A DNA stretch of 64,000 bases from Bernardetiaceae bacterium. GTDB lineage: Bacteria > Bacteroidota > Bacteroidia > Cytophagales > Thermoflexibacteraceae. Location: positions 124,001 through 188,000 of the forward strand of contig JANWWZ010000001.1 in assembly GCA_025057115.1 (NCBI GenBank), written 5' to 3'. The notes below the pieces were generated by a model, which ran no database searches, was not told where the DNA came from, and was given only the letters and a program-made list of their open reading frames with translations. This document shows positions 24,469 through 33,125 of this stretch, piece after piece (positions within the stretch are counted from its first letter, which is position 1; the number at the start of each line of letters is the position of its first letter). The position numbers and the translations under genes were made by a program.

Positions 24469-26025
24469 TTACATGCTGAGGATTTTCATTTCTACGCGTC
24501 GGTTTTTTTGTCTGCCTGCTTCTGTGCTATTGTCAGCAATAGGCATAGTGCCGCCAAAAGCTGCCGTTTTAATGCGGCTTTCTTCAATGCCCTTTTGAAG
24601 GAGGTAGTTTTTCACTGCAAGTACGCGCCTTTCGGAAAGAATTTGGTTTTTCATGGGGTCGCCTACGTTGTCGGTATGTCCACGAAGCTCAATCATTACC
24701 GTAGGATTCTCCTTTAAAAACGCAACTAGCTTATCCAGTTCAGCATAGGACTCGCGGCGCAGGATGAAACTGCTCTGCTCAAAGAGAATGTTAGATAGCT
24801 GAATGGTCTTGCCTACTTCTACTTTTTCGTTTTTGAAAGTAAGGTCGCTTTCTTTGGGGGTGCTATTGTCAGAAGTGGAGTTGTTGGAAGGCTGGGAAGG
24901 TTCTGGAACGGGAGCAGGGCGAGGAGGTTCAGGGCGAGGGGTTGGTTGCTGAGTAACTACAGGCTCTTGAGCTTCGGGCTTTTTCATGCGCCAGAGCTTT
25001 ACCGTGCCATCATAACTAGCCGAGGCAATCAAATCTTCTGTAGGGCTAAAGCGCGATATGCGAACAATTTGTCTGTGTCCGCTCAGGGTGGCAATCAGTT
25101 TGCCGGTACTTAAATCCCATACTCTTACTGAGGTTCCATAGGTGGAGGTTACCATGAGTTTGCCATCACGGCTAAAAGACGCACCACTATAGTTTTCGGG
25201 ATTGGTTACTTGTAAGCTAGTAATGACGCGTCCATTAGTAGCATTCCATATAGTTACTTTGCCGTCATAGCTCCATGTAGCAATGCTGTTGGGATAGGGT
25301 CCGTTTACCACGTCATTGAGATAATGGTTATCGTAGCGGAATTGCCGTATCATGAGCCCATCATCCAAATCAATGAATTTGACCCAATTACCTACAGTAA
25401 CCACCAAAGATTTTTCATCTTGAGAAACCGTTCCTCCCGTAACGGTGCTGTACCATCTTCCGCTAGGTTCGTTAGTGGAGTGAATTACCTCTGCTGGTTG
25501 CACTTGACCGCTAACGGCTTTTGTCAAATCGGCTTTCATGATATAGCCATTATCTCCACTGAAGTAGATATAGCGGCTATTGGGAGAAAATACCACAAAA
25601 GAAACCGATATGAGTTCTTGACGGAGCACACCTGCAAACATAGGAAAAGGCTTGTTCTGGAAGCAACCTATGTTTTTGCCCGTTGCCACTTCCCACACAC
25701 AAGCAGTGCCTTCCTCACCAGCGCTGGCAAGTAATTTTCCATCTTTGCTAAAGGTAACTTCATACACTGTTTTGGCATGTCCCTTTATCTTGTGTAAAAT
25801 TTTTCCGCTGGCAACCTCCCAAATGATAATGCGACCGTCAGAGCCTCCTCCCGCCAATAGTTTTCCATTAGGACTAAAGCGAATATTTTGCACTTGTCCT
25901 TCATGACCTTGTAACGTGCGCTCAAGTTGGAATTCTTGCCCATATCCAACATGAGCTACAAAAGACCATCCAATAATTAAGATAGCGAACTGACTGCAGC
26001 GTATTGTTTTCATGATCGCTTTCAT
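24469..26025 (-). CDS. Exported WD40 propeller fused to an OmpA peptidoglycan-binding domain
   Basis: A signal peptide ends near HVGYGQ. Residues of about 30-355 hold seven WD40-like blades (GHEGQVQNIRFSPNGKLLAG, LIASASYDGTVKLWRM). A Pro-rich linker (QQPTPRPEPPRPAPVPEP) leads to an OmpA C-terminal domain with GHTDNVGD and RQKNRRVEM, which binds peptidoglycan. The protein should sit in the periplasm, anchored to the cell wall and offering a propeller as a docking platform. The type IX component PorE has a similar core but also TPRs, which are missing here. An alternative start is ATG 26013. Confidence 0.88.
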   Translation of the reverse strand: MKAIMKTIRCSQFAILIIGWSFVAHVGYGQEFQLERTLQGHEGQVQNIRFSPNGKLLAGGGSDGRIIIWEVASGKILHKIKGHAKTVYEVTFSKDGKLLASAGEEGTACVWEVATGKNIGCFQNKPFPMFAGVLRQELISVSFVVFSPNSRYIYFSGDNGYIMKADLTKAVSGQVQPAEVIHSTNEPSGRWYSTVTGGTVSQDEKSLVVTVGNWVKFIDLDDGLMIRQFRYDNHYLNDVVNGPYPNSIATWSYDGKVTIWNATNGRVITSLQVTNPENYSGASFSRDGKLMVTSTYGTSVRVWDLSTGKLIATLSGHRQIVRISRFSPTEDLIASASYDGTVKLWRMKKPEAQEPVVTQQPTPRPEPPRPAPVPEPSQPSNNSTSDNSTPKESDLTFKNEKVEVGKTIQLSNILFEQSSFILRRESYAELDKLVAFLKENPTVMIELRGHTDNVGDPMKNQILSERRVLAVKNYLLQKGIEESRIKTAAFGGTMPIADNSTEAGRQKNRRVEMKILSM

Positions 26026-26121
26026 TTAAAGCAAAAAGGAATGTAGGTGTATATATTTGTTTGGGCAACTAAGTCCCGCTGACATAGTGTTTTCAACAAA
26101 TTTCCTGCCTATTGAATAAAC

Positions 26122-26152
26122 AAAAAAACCTCAAGGATTAAGTTCCTTGAGG
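26122..26152 (-). terminator. Intrinsic terminator of rplU-rpmA
   Basis: On the minus strand CCTCAAGGA pairs perfectly with TCCTTGAGG around a 6-base loop, followed by seven T. Confidence 0.9.
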
Positions 26153-26178
26153 GTACGGTTGCTAAGGAGAATACTTGG

Positions 26179-26442
26179 TTAAGAAGAGCGTGGTACAGGC
26201 TCAACCGATACGTAAGAACGGTCGTGCTTGCGCTTAAAGGTTACGATGCCATCGATGAGGGCATAGAGAGTATGGTCTTTGCCCATGCCTACATTTCTGC
26301 CAGGGTGGTGCTTAGTTCCGCGCTGGCGCACGATGATGTTACCTGCTGTTGCGTATTGCCCTCCAAAGATTTTGACCCCCAGCCGCTTGCTTTCTGATTC
26401 GCGTCCGTTTTTGGTACTACCTACGCCTTTTTTATGTGCCAT
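26179..26442 (-). CDS. rpmA: 50S ribosomal protein L27
   Basis: The 87-residue protein begins [20 protein letters not shown] and keeps the L27 core [11 protein letters not shown]. Its N-terminal tail reaches the peptidyl-transferase centre; there is no Firmicutes-type leader peptide to cleave. It follows rplU by 12 bases. Confidence 0.97.
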   Translation of the reverse strand: MAHKKGVGSTKNGRESESKRLGVKIFGGQYATAGNIIVRQRGTKHHPGRNVGMGKDHTLYALIDGIVTFKRKHDRSYVSVEPVPRSS

Positions 26443-26454
26443 AGTCCCTAAAGT

Positions 26455-26766
26455 TTATGCGTTAATTGCTTCAATCAAAACTTTTGTGTAAAGCTGGCGA
26501 TGTCCTCTGCGTCTTACATAGTCCTTACGCCGCTTTTTCTTAAAGACAATGATTTTTTCGCCTTTTACATGAGCCAGTATTTTGCCCACTACACTTGCCC
26601 CTGCTACAGTGGGCGTGCCAACGTTGACGGTGCCGTTATTCTCCACCAGTAATACGCGGTCAAAAGTGACAGTATCGCCTTCTGCCGCTTGCAAACGGTG
26701 GGTGTAAATATAACGGTCTTTTTCTACCTTGAACTGTTGTCCAGCAATTTCTACAATGGCGTACAT
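26455..26766 (-). CDS. rplU: 50S ribosomal protein L21
   Basis: I chose ATG 26766 ([17 protein letters not shown]), giving 103 residues, the normal L21 length; an open frame continues upstream but overlaps the promoter. The conserved end [19 protein letters not shown] is present. L21 binds 23S rRNA domain II and is paired with L27, as in most bacteria. Confidence 0.96.
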   Translation of the reverse strand: MYAIVEIAGQQFKVEKDRYIYTHRLQAAEGDTVTFDRVLLVENNGTVNVGTPTVAGASVVGKILAHVKGEKIIVFKKKRRKDYVRRRGHRQLYTKVLIEAINA

Positions 26767-26796
26767 TTTCTCGACTGTTAAAGGAAAAAAACAAGG

Positions 26797-26827
26797 CAAA
26801 GTTAGCTTGTTCATTTTGAACAGGCAA
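26797..26827 (-). promoter_or_regulatory. Promoter of rplU-rpmA (TTG-N20-TAACTTTG) with an internal dyad
   Basis: Both boxes are exact on the minus strand. A perfect inverted repeat (TGTTCA and TGAACA with a 3-base centre, 26808-26822) fills the spacer, an operator-like position. Confidence 0.7.
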
Positions 26828-26845
26828 GAAGTTTTATCCATCAGG

Positions 26846-28777
26846 CTACAGTTTATACCTTACAAAAGCCTCGATAGCTTCGTATTCTGCCAGACCTAAT
26901 TTGTCGTACATCACTGCAGTGGCTCGGTTGCGGTCTTCGGCTCGTTGCCAAAACTCGCGTGCATCGGCTCCAGGAAACAAAGGACGGTCTTTTTGGGATT
27001 GATGTTTAAAAATAGCTCGCCGTTTGCGCAAAAGCTCTTGTGGACTAAGGGGGACTGCCATTTCTATTTGGTCGATGTCCCATTCTTGCCAAGCGCCGCG
27101 ATATAACCAAATGTAGCAATCTTTCATCCACTTTTCATTTTTAAGCCGTTGGCAGGCTTCTAGCACCACTTGTAAACAAACTCGGTGAGTGCCATGGGGG
27201 TCAGATAAGTCGCCCGCTGCATAAATTTGATGGGGTTTGACGGACTCAAGCAAATCAATGGTAATTTGAATATCCTCCTGACTAAGTGGTTTTTTTCTCA
27301 CTCTTCCAGTTTCGTAGAAGGGCAAGTCTAAAAAATGGACATTTTTCTCAGGGATACCGCAATAACGACAGGCAGCCTTAGCCTCGCCGCGGCGTATCAT
27401 CCCCTTGATCATCTGCACTTCGGGAATATCTACTTGCCCAGGTTGCTTATTGCGGATAAATTCTGCAACCGTGTTGAACCAATTTTTTACTGCATCGCCT
27501 TGCATGTTGATATACTTGCTAATATCGTTTACAAAGTCAGCAAAGCGAAGGGCGTCGTCGTCAAAGACAGCGATATTGCCAGATGTTTGGTAGGCTACGT
27601 GTACTTCGTGCCCTTGATCCACAAGTCGCAACAGGGTACCCCCCATAGAGATGACGTCATCGTCAGGGTGAGGACTGAAAATGACCACTCGCTTGGGAAA
27701 TGGCTTAGCTCGTTCAGGTCGGTTGGTGTCGTCGGCATTGGGCTTGCCGCCAGGCCATCCTGTAATAGTGTGCTGCAACTGGTTGAAAACTTGGATGTTG
27801 ATATTATAGGCTGGTCCTTGTTGGGTAATTAACTCGCTCATGCCATGTTCGGTATAGTCGTTGTCAGTGAGTTTTAAAATGGGCTTATTGACTCGCTGAC
27901 AGAGCCACACCACAGCGCGGCGAATGAGTTTGGGGTCATTCCAGCGGCAAGGACCAATTAGCCATGGTGTTTTGATGCGCGTCAGTTCGGCTGCGGCTGC
28001 TTCGTCTAGCACTACCACGCTATTGGGATGGGACTGAAGAAAAGAAGCAGGCAGCATCTCCGTCATAGGACCTTCTACAGCACTTTTGATTACTTTGGCT
28101 TTGCCTTCCCCCCAAGCCATGAGGATGATTTTTCGAGCTTTTAAAATGGTTCCTACGCCCATGGTGATAGCTCGCCGAGGTACGTTCTCTTCGCCAAAAA
28201 AGTCGCTGGCGGCATCGATGCGCGTCAAGCGGTCAAGGGTGATCAAGCGCGTAATTGACTCCCGCGAAGAACCTGGCTCATTAAAACCAATATGCCCCGT
28301 CCTTCCGATGCCTAATATTTGTATATCGATGCCTCCTGCTGCGACAATTTTTTGTTCATAGGCTTGGCAGTAGGCATCTACTTGTTCAAGGGGAAGAGTT
28401 CCATCGGGAATGTGGATGTTTTCTCGAGGAATATCCACATGGTCAAATAAATGCTCATTCATAAAACGCACATAGCTCTGGAGGGAATCGGGCTGCATGG
28501 GGTAGTATTCATCTAAATTAAAAGTAATTACGTTGGAAAAACTGAGCCCTTCTTCGCGATGCATGCGCACCAATTCGCTGTAAAGTTTGGTAGGAGTCGA
28601 GCCCGTTGCTAGCCCCAATACTGCTATTTCGCCTTTCTTTTGTTTGATCTTAATCAGGGCAGCAATCTCTTGGGCAACGGCTTTGGAAGCCTCCTCGGCA
28701 TCGATATAAATTTCCACTGGAATTTTTTCAAATTTTCGCAGTTGCCCTAACTCAGCAGTGGTGCGGTACTGTCCCAT
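26846..28777 (-). CDS. nagB: Glucosamine-6-phosphate deaminase-like domain fused to a PIG-L/LmbE deacetylase domain
   Basis: I chose ATG 28777, giving 643 residues; a longer frame extends to 28915. Residues of about 20-290 match NagB, which turns glucosamine-6-phosphate into fructose-6-phosphate and ammonia: LDEYY (Asp89), GHIGFNEPGSS (His162, Glu167). The residue matching E. coli Asp141 is Thr160 (GIGRTGH), which may change catalysis. From about residue 395 a PIG-L/LmbE domain follows (FSPHPDDDVISMGGTL and DPHGTHR), a zinc fold that removes N-acetyl groups from sugars. The fusion suggests deacetylation and deamination of amino sugars in one polypeptide, but activity is not proven. Confidence 0.85.
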   Translation of the reverse strand: MGQYRTTAELGQLRKFEKIPVEIYIDAEEASKAVAQEIAALIKIKQKKGEIAVLGLATGSTPTKLYSELVRMHREEGLSFSNVITFNLDEYYPMQPDSLQSYVRFMNEHLFDHVDIPRENIHIPDGTLPLEQVDAYCQAYEQKIVAAGGIDIQILGIGRTGHIGFNEPGSSRESITRLITLDRLTRIDAASDFFGEENVPRRAITMGVGTILKARKIILMAWGEGKAKVIKSAVEGPMTEMLPASFLQSHPNSVVVLDEAAAAELTRIKTPWLIGPCRWNDPKLIRRAVVWLCQRVNKPILKLTDNDYTEHGMSELITQQGPAYNINIQVFNQLQHTITGWPGGKPNADDTNRPERAKPFPKRVVIFSPHPDDDVISMGGTLLRLVDQGHEVHVAYQTSGNIAVFDDDALRFADFVNDISKYINMQGDAVKNWFNTVAEFIRNKQPGQVDIPEVQMIKGMIRRGEAKAACRYCGIPEKNVHFLDLPFYETGRVRKKPLSQEDIQITIDLLESVKPHQIYAAGDLSDPHGTHRVCLQVVLEACQRLKNEKWMKDCYIWLYRGAWQEWDIDQIEMAVPLSPQELLRKRRAIFKHQSQKDRPLFPGADAREFWQRAEDRNRATAVMYDKLGLAEYEAIEAFVRYKL

Positions 28778-28903
28778 GATTTTTTCTCGATTTGGTTGAT
28801 GGCAAAAAGTTACTCCAATCATTTTTGAGTGCGCAATATATGACCTTTCCTCTGTAAGGCAAGAGGAGAGAAGCTTTGCACTTTTTTTACTCTGTTTGTG
28901 AGC

Positions 28904-28911
28904 TAAATTTG
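28904..28911 (+). promoter_or_regulatory. -7 box TAAATTTG of fumC
   Basis: This is an exact TAnnTTTG match 28 bases before the fumC ATG, in the divergent gap with nagB. The nearest TTG is 25 bases upstream, longer than usual. Confidence 0.45.
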
Positions 28912-28939
28912 TCAAGCATCAACCGAAAGTATTTTTAGC

Positions 28940-30349
28940 ATGAATTACCGCATTGAACGCGATACCATGGGCGAAGTACAAGTGCCCGCTGAAAAGTACT
29001 GGGGTGCTCAAACTGAGCGCTCTCGAAATAACTTTCGCATCGGTCCAGAGGGGTCCATGCCCAAAGAAATCATTTATGCATTTGCTTATCTGAAGAAAGC
29101 TGCTGCGATGGCTAACCATCAACTAGGGGTCCTTAGCAAGGAAAAAGCCGAGCTCATTGCTCAAGTATGCGATGAAATACTAGCAGGCAAATTAGATGAC
29201 CAATTCCCTTTAGTGATTTGGCAAACAGGCTCGGGTACGCAAACTAACATGAACGTCAACGAAGTGATCGCCTACCGTGCTCACGTACTCAATGGAGGAA
29301 AACTTACTGATGAGAAAAAAATATTGCATCCCAATGACGATGTAAATAAATCGCAATCCTCTAACGATACTTTCCCCACAGCCATGCATATTGCTGCTTA
29401 CAAACTGGTCAAAGAAGTAACCTTGCCAGGTTTGCAGCGCTTGCATGACAGTTTGGCAGCTAAGTCCAAAGCCTTTATGCACGTGGTCAAAACTGGACGA
29501 ACCCACTTTATGGATGCTACGCCGCTTACCTTAGGGCAGGAGTTTAGTGGTTATGTTCAACAAATACACATGAGCATGCGAGCTATCGAAAATGCTCTAG
29601 AAGCGGTCAGGCAGTTAGCCTTAGGTGGTACGGCAGTAGGGACTGGACTTAATGCTCCTAAAGGGTATGATGTGCTGGTAGCGCAAATCATTGCGGAATT
29701 GACAGGGTATCCTTTTGTAACAGCCCCTAATAAATTTGAAGCCTTGGCGGCACACGATGCAATGGTGGAACTCAGTGGGGCACTTAAAAGAACGGCGGTA
29801 GCGTTGATGAAAATTGCCAATGATATTCGCATGCTGGCTTCGGGTCCTCGCTGCGGCATTGGCGAAATCCTCATTCCAGACAATGAACCAGGGTCTTCTA
29901 TTATGCCTGGTAAAGTCAATCCCACTCAGCCTGAAGCCCTTACAATGGTTTGCGCCCAAGTCATTGGCAATGATGTAGCCGTAAGTGTGGGAGGTTCGAT
30001 GGGGCATTTTGAGCTAAATGTATTCAAACCCCTGATTGCAGCTAATGTGTTGCAATCTGCTCGCTTGCTTGGAGAAGCCTGCGTATCGTTTGCTGAGAAA
30101 TGTGCCGATGGCATCGAGCCCAATTATCCCGTCATTGCTCGCCACCTTGAAAACTCACTCATGTTAGTAACGGCTCTTAATCCGCACATTGGTTATGACA
30201 ATGCTGCCAAAATTGCCAAAAAAGCACACAAAGAAGGTATTTCCTTGCGCGAAGCTGCCATTGCGTTAGGATTGCTTACCAGTGAAGAATACGACCAGTG
30301 GGTTAATCCTGCTAAAATGGTAGGTCAGTTGCCAGGAAGTTCTTCTTGA
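28940..30349 (+). CDS. fumC: Class II fumarate hydratase
   Basis: The 469-residue protein converts fumarate to malate in the citric acid cycle. The superfamily signature [11 protein letters not shown] lies near residue 317, with [14 protein letters not shown] near 100 and the catalytic His region [16 protein letters not shown] near 190. It is an iron-free, oxygen-stable tetramer in the cytoplasm. Only 21 bases separate it from the SPOR-protein gene, so the two are probably co-transcribed up to the terminator at 31085. Confidence 0.96.
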   Translation: MNYRIERDTMGEVQVPAEKYWGAQTERSRNNFRIGPEGSMPKEIIYAFAYLKKAAAMANHQLGVLSKEKAELIAQVCDEILAGKLDDQFPLVIWQTGSGTQTNMNVNEVIAYRAHVLNGGKLTDEKKILHPNDDVNKSQSSNDTFPTAMHIAAYKLVKEVTLPGLQRLHDSLAAKSKAFMHVVKTGRTHFMDATPLTLGQEFSGYVQQIHMSMRAIENALEAVRQLALGGTAVGTGLNAPKGYDVLVAQIIAELTGYPFVTAPNKFEALAAHDAMVELSGALKRTAVALMKIANDIRMLASGPRCGIGEILIPDNEPGSSIMPGKVNPTQPEALTMVCAQVIGNDVAVSVGGSMGHFELNVFKPLIAANVLQSARLLGEACVSFAEKCADGIEPNYPVIARHLENSLMLVTALNPHIGYDNAAKIAKKAHKEGISLREAAIALGLLTSEEYDQWVNPAKMVGQLPGSSS

Positions 30350-30370
30350 ATTTGGTTTTTGGCTTAATAT

Positions 30371-31060
30371 ATGCTAATTATGAGTAAAAATCATCCAGCA
30401 AAGGCTATGAGACCAGTCTATGCGTTCTTCATGCTGGCTTTTTTAAGTGCAGTGATGGCGGCTCCAGCTCAAGGTCAGAAAAAAGCCGATGAGAAAAAGA
30501 ATAAGGAAGAAATTAGAAAGTGGAAAAAAAGGAAAAACGAACTTGATCCATTGGCTTACCGCGACTTAGTAAATAGCAAAGCTGAGCTAGCAGGCGAGGT
30601 AGAAGGCATGAAACGCCAGCTAGTAAATCTGGGTAAAGTAATTGCCGACAAAGATGCTGAAATTGAAGCCTTGCGCAATGAAGTTGCCCAATTGCGCAAA
30701 AACTGCGTTTCCATCAGCCGCGACTCCAACGAAGTAGAAGCCTCGCGCCAGCCTGATTATACGAAAGGAGTTTGGTTCCGCGTCCAAATTGGCGTGTATA
30801 GCAAAATAGATGCTAGCATGTTCAAGGACAACAATAAAAACTTTGCCGTAGAGCAAGATGCTGATGGCAATTTCAAATATACGCTCGGACACTTCCGCGA
30901 TTATTGGGAAGCAGACAACTTTAAAAAATACCTGCGCAAAATGGGCGTGAAAGATGCTTGGATTGTAGCCTACAAGGACAATCAACGCATGAACATCAAA
31001 GATGTACTTGAGGCGAAAGAGATTGAAAAAATCCAAAACGCCAAACGAGAACAAGACTAA
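30371..31060 (+). CDS. Exported coiled-coil protein with a SPOR-like domain
   Basis: The 229-residue protein has a signal peptide ending near APAQGQ, a very charged segment, a coiled coil of about 45 residues (LAGEVEGMKRQLVNLGKVIA) and a C-terminal SPOR-like domain (VWFRVQIGVYSK, YTLGHFRDYWEADNFKKYL). SPOR domains bind denuded peptidoglycan at division sites. A periplasmic cell-wall role is inferred. A second Met at 30380 may be the true start. Confidence 0.75.
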   Translation: MLIMSKNHPAKAMRPVYAFFMLAFLSAVMAAPAQGQKKADEKKNKEEIRKWKKRKNELDPLAYRDLVNSKAELAGEVEGMKRQLVNLGKVIADKDAEIEALRNEVAQLRKNCVSISRDSNEVEASRQPDYTKGVWFRVQIGVYSKIDASMFKDNNKNFAVEQDADGNFKYTLGHFRDYWEADNFKKYLRKMGVKDAWIVAYKDNQRMNIKDVLEAKEIEKIQNAKREQD

Positions 31061-31084
31061 CTTGCTAACGGTTACTTTGTTGAG

Positions 31085-31119
31085 TGTTGTTGCTAAACAT
31101 AAAGCAACAACATTTTTTT
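31085..31119 (+). terminator. Intrinsic terminator after fumC and the SPOR gene
   Basis: TGTTGTTGCT pairs perfectly with AGCAACAACA around an 8-base loop, followed by seven T. Confidence 0.92.
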
Positions 31120-31191
31120 AGCTGCCTAACTAAAAAGTTTGGTAAACGATAGTGAAACCTTCGCCTCTACTAAGCCTTGCTGGTGTAAGGC

Positions 31192-31220
31192 TTGCCTCTT
31201 GCCAGAAATTGATAAACTTG
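31192..31220 (+). promoter_or_regulatory. Promoter of the thioesterase gene (TTG-N18-TAAACTTG)
   Basis: The -7 box has one mismatch. A 7-bp inverted repeat (AAGCCTT and AAGGCTT, 31172-31193) overlaps the -33 box and could be a regulator site. The leader would be about 15 bases. Confidence 0.5.
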
Positions 31221-31239
31221 CAGCAAAAACGCTCATCAG

Positions 31240-31764
31240 ATGCAAAAGAAAAAATTTGCTCGCGAGTCAGAAGTGGTCATGACGCAAATGGTGCTGCCTA
31301 ATGATACCAATACGTTGGGCAACCTCATGGGTGGCAGAATGATGCATTTTATCGATATTGCTTCAGCAATTGCTGCTCAAAAACATTCTAACCGAACTGT
31401 GGTTACCGCATCCATGGATAGCGTTTCTTTTGAAAAACCTATCAAGTTAGGCAATGTGGTAACTATCAGAGCAAAGGTAACGCGTGCTTTTAACTCTTCT
31501 ATGGAGGTATATGCCGAAGTAAGTGCCGAAGACATTCCCACAGGAACTAAGCAAATTACTAATAAAGCATTTAGCACTTTTGTGGCAGTGGACCAGTCAG
31601 GCAATCCCATCCAAGTACCGGAGGTTATTCCCGAAACTCCTGAAGAACATCGGCTATACAAGGGGGCTTTGCGTCGGCGTCAGTTGCGTCTTATCCTTGC
31701 AGGGCGCATGAAACCCGATGATGCTACCGAACTTAAATCGCTTTTTTTCGACAACGACCCGTAA
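31240..31764 (+). CDS. Acyl-CoA thioesterase (hotdog fold, YciA-like)
   Basis: The 174-residue protein has the acyl-CoA hydrolase pattern: NTLGNLMGGRMMHFIDIASA with the catalytic Asp, then SFEKPIKLGNVVTIRAKV. The family hydrolyses medium- to long-chain or branched acyl-CoA. It is cytoplasmic and stands alone, converging on prfA with a 25-base gap. Confidence 0.88.
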   Translation: MQKKKFARESEVVMTQMVLPNDTNTLGNLMGGRMMHFIDIASAIAAQKHSNRTVVTASMDSVSFEKPIKLGNVVTIRAKVTRAFNSSMEVYAEVSAEDIPTGTKQITNKAFSTFVAVDQSGNPIQVPEVIPETPEEHRLYKGALRRRQLRLILAGRMKPDDATELKSLFFDNDP

Positions 31765-31789
31765 TGTTGGGTGCCGCAAGGCGATTGTA

Positions 31790-32875
31790 TCAATCCTCTG
31801 CCTTGCTCAAGGCACCTTCTTGCAATTTTTTAGCATTATCGGCGATGCGTAACTGCTCAATAAATTCGCCGATGTTGCCATCCATCACGGAAGGCAAGTT
31901 ATAAACAGTGTAACCGATGCGATGGTCTGTTACGCGACTTTGAGGATAGTTGTAGGTGCGGATTTTGTCGGAGCGGTCGCCGCTGCCTATCATGGCGCGC
32001 CGCTGAGAGTCAATTGCCTCCTGTTGCTTTCTTAGCTCCATTTCGTAGAGGCGCGAACGAAGTACTTTAAGGGCTTTCTCGAAATTCTTAATTTGAGACT
32101 TTTCATCTTGGCAAGAAACGACAATGCCAGTAGGAATGTGAGTCAATCGCACTGCAGAGTAAGTAGTATTCACCGACTGTCCTCCAGGACCAGAGGAACA
32201 GAAAGTATCTTTCCGAATGTCGTTCATATTAATTTCTACTTCTACTTCTTCAGCTTCAGGTAGCACGGCAACGCTGGCGGCAGAGGTGTGAATGCGACCT
32301 TGTGTTTCAGTGGCGGGTACGCGCTGCACGCGGTGCACGCCTGATTCGTATTTAAGCATGCCGTACACATCTTCACCTGAAATGCTACAAATAATTTCTT
32401 TGTAGCCTCCTGCTGCTCCTTCGGTATAGTCTATGAGCTCTACTTTCCAGCCTTGCTGCTCGGCAAAGCGCTGATACATGCGCATTAAGTCGCCAGCAAA
32501 GAGGGCGGCTTCATCTCCTCCAGTTCCTGCGCGTATCTCCAAGATGACATTCCTGCTATCGTTGGGGTCTTTGGGAATCAGCATTTGCTTGAGTTCTTCC
32601 TCTATAGCTTCTCGCTTGGGTTGCAACTCTTCTAGCTCTGCTTTTGCCATTTGGCGGAAATCAGGGTCTTTCTCGGTATGCAGCACTTGGCGGGCGCTTT
32701 CTATATTGGCAAGAATGCGTTCATATTCTTCATACTTGCGCACAATTTTTTCCAGTTCTTTGTATTCTTTGTTTAACTTGGCGTAGGCTTTCCTATCAGC
32801 CATGCTCTCTGGCTGAATAATTAACTGTGCTACCTCTTCAAAACGCTTTTTGATTTCTTTGAGCTTGTCTATCAT
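31790..32875 (-). CDS. prfA: Peptide chain release factor 1
   Basis: The 361-residue protein holds the stop-codon reading motif PAT in [14 protein letters not shown] and the catalytic GGQ in SGPGGQSVN near residue 228, whose Gln is normally methylated. It releases peptides at UAA and UAG. A TAnnTTTG box (32895-32902) lies about 20 bases upstream. Confidence 0.97.
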   Translation of the reverse strand: MIDKLKEIKKRFEEVAQLIIQPESMADRKAYAKLNKEYKELEKIVRKYEEYERILANIESARQVLHTEKDPDFRQMAKAELEELQPKREAIEEELKQMLIPKDPNDSRNVILEIRAGTGGDEAALFAGDLMRMYQRFAEQQGWKVELIDYTEGAAGGYKEIICSISGEDVYGMLKYESGVHRVQRVPATETQGRIHTSAASVAVLPEAEEVEVEINMNDIRKDTFCSSGPGGQSVNTTYSAVRLTHIPTGIVVSCQDEKSQIKNFEKALKVLRSRLYEMELRKQQEAIDSQRRAMIGSGDRSDKIRTYNYPQSRVTDHRIGYTVYNLPSVMDGNIGEFIEQLRIADNAKKLQEGALSKAED

Positions 32876-32894
32876 GAGGGCAATTTTAAACGCG

Positions 32895-32902
32895 CAAAAT
32901 TA
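32895..32902 (-). promoter_or_regulatory. -7 box TAATTTTG of prfA
   Basis: This is an exact -7 consensus match on the minus strand, 19 bases before the start codon. No TTG is correctly spaced. The rest of the 250-base gap to rnr holds a 12-base palindrome CTACTTAAGTAG (33063-33074) of unknown role. Confidence 0.4.
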
Positions 32903-33125
32903 CAAAAAAGCGCTTTTGCTTATCTGTAACTTCAACGCCTCCAGCAAAAGCAACAGCACATTGGCACCACCGCGCAAAACTAGTATTTTTAGGCTTTGCC
33001 ATTAGAGTAAGGGCAAACAAAACAAAAATGTGCGTATTTTCAGGCTTTCAGAAAGGACCACCTCTACTTAAGTAGCTGGTTTGCCTCTTTAGTGGCTAAA
33101 AAAACGACTTACTTTTTTTGCCCAT

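Noticed and set aside
24469-26025. Calling the WD40-OmpA protein PorE
   Set aside because: The N-terminal TPR region of PorE is missing and no type IX structural genes are adjacent.
26767-26841. N-terminal extension of rplU
   Set aside because: It would cover the exact promoter boxes at 26797-26827 and is not part of L21.
26846-28915. Longer NagB fusion starting at 28915
   Set aside because: The extra 46 residues have no similarity to the family, and ATG 28777 gives the normal N-terminus.
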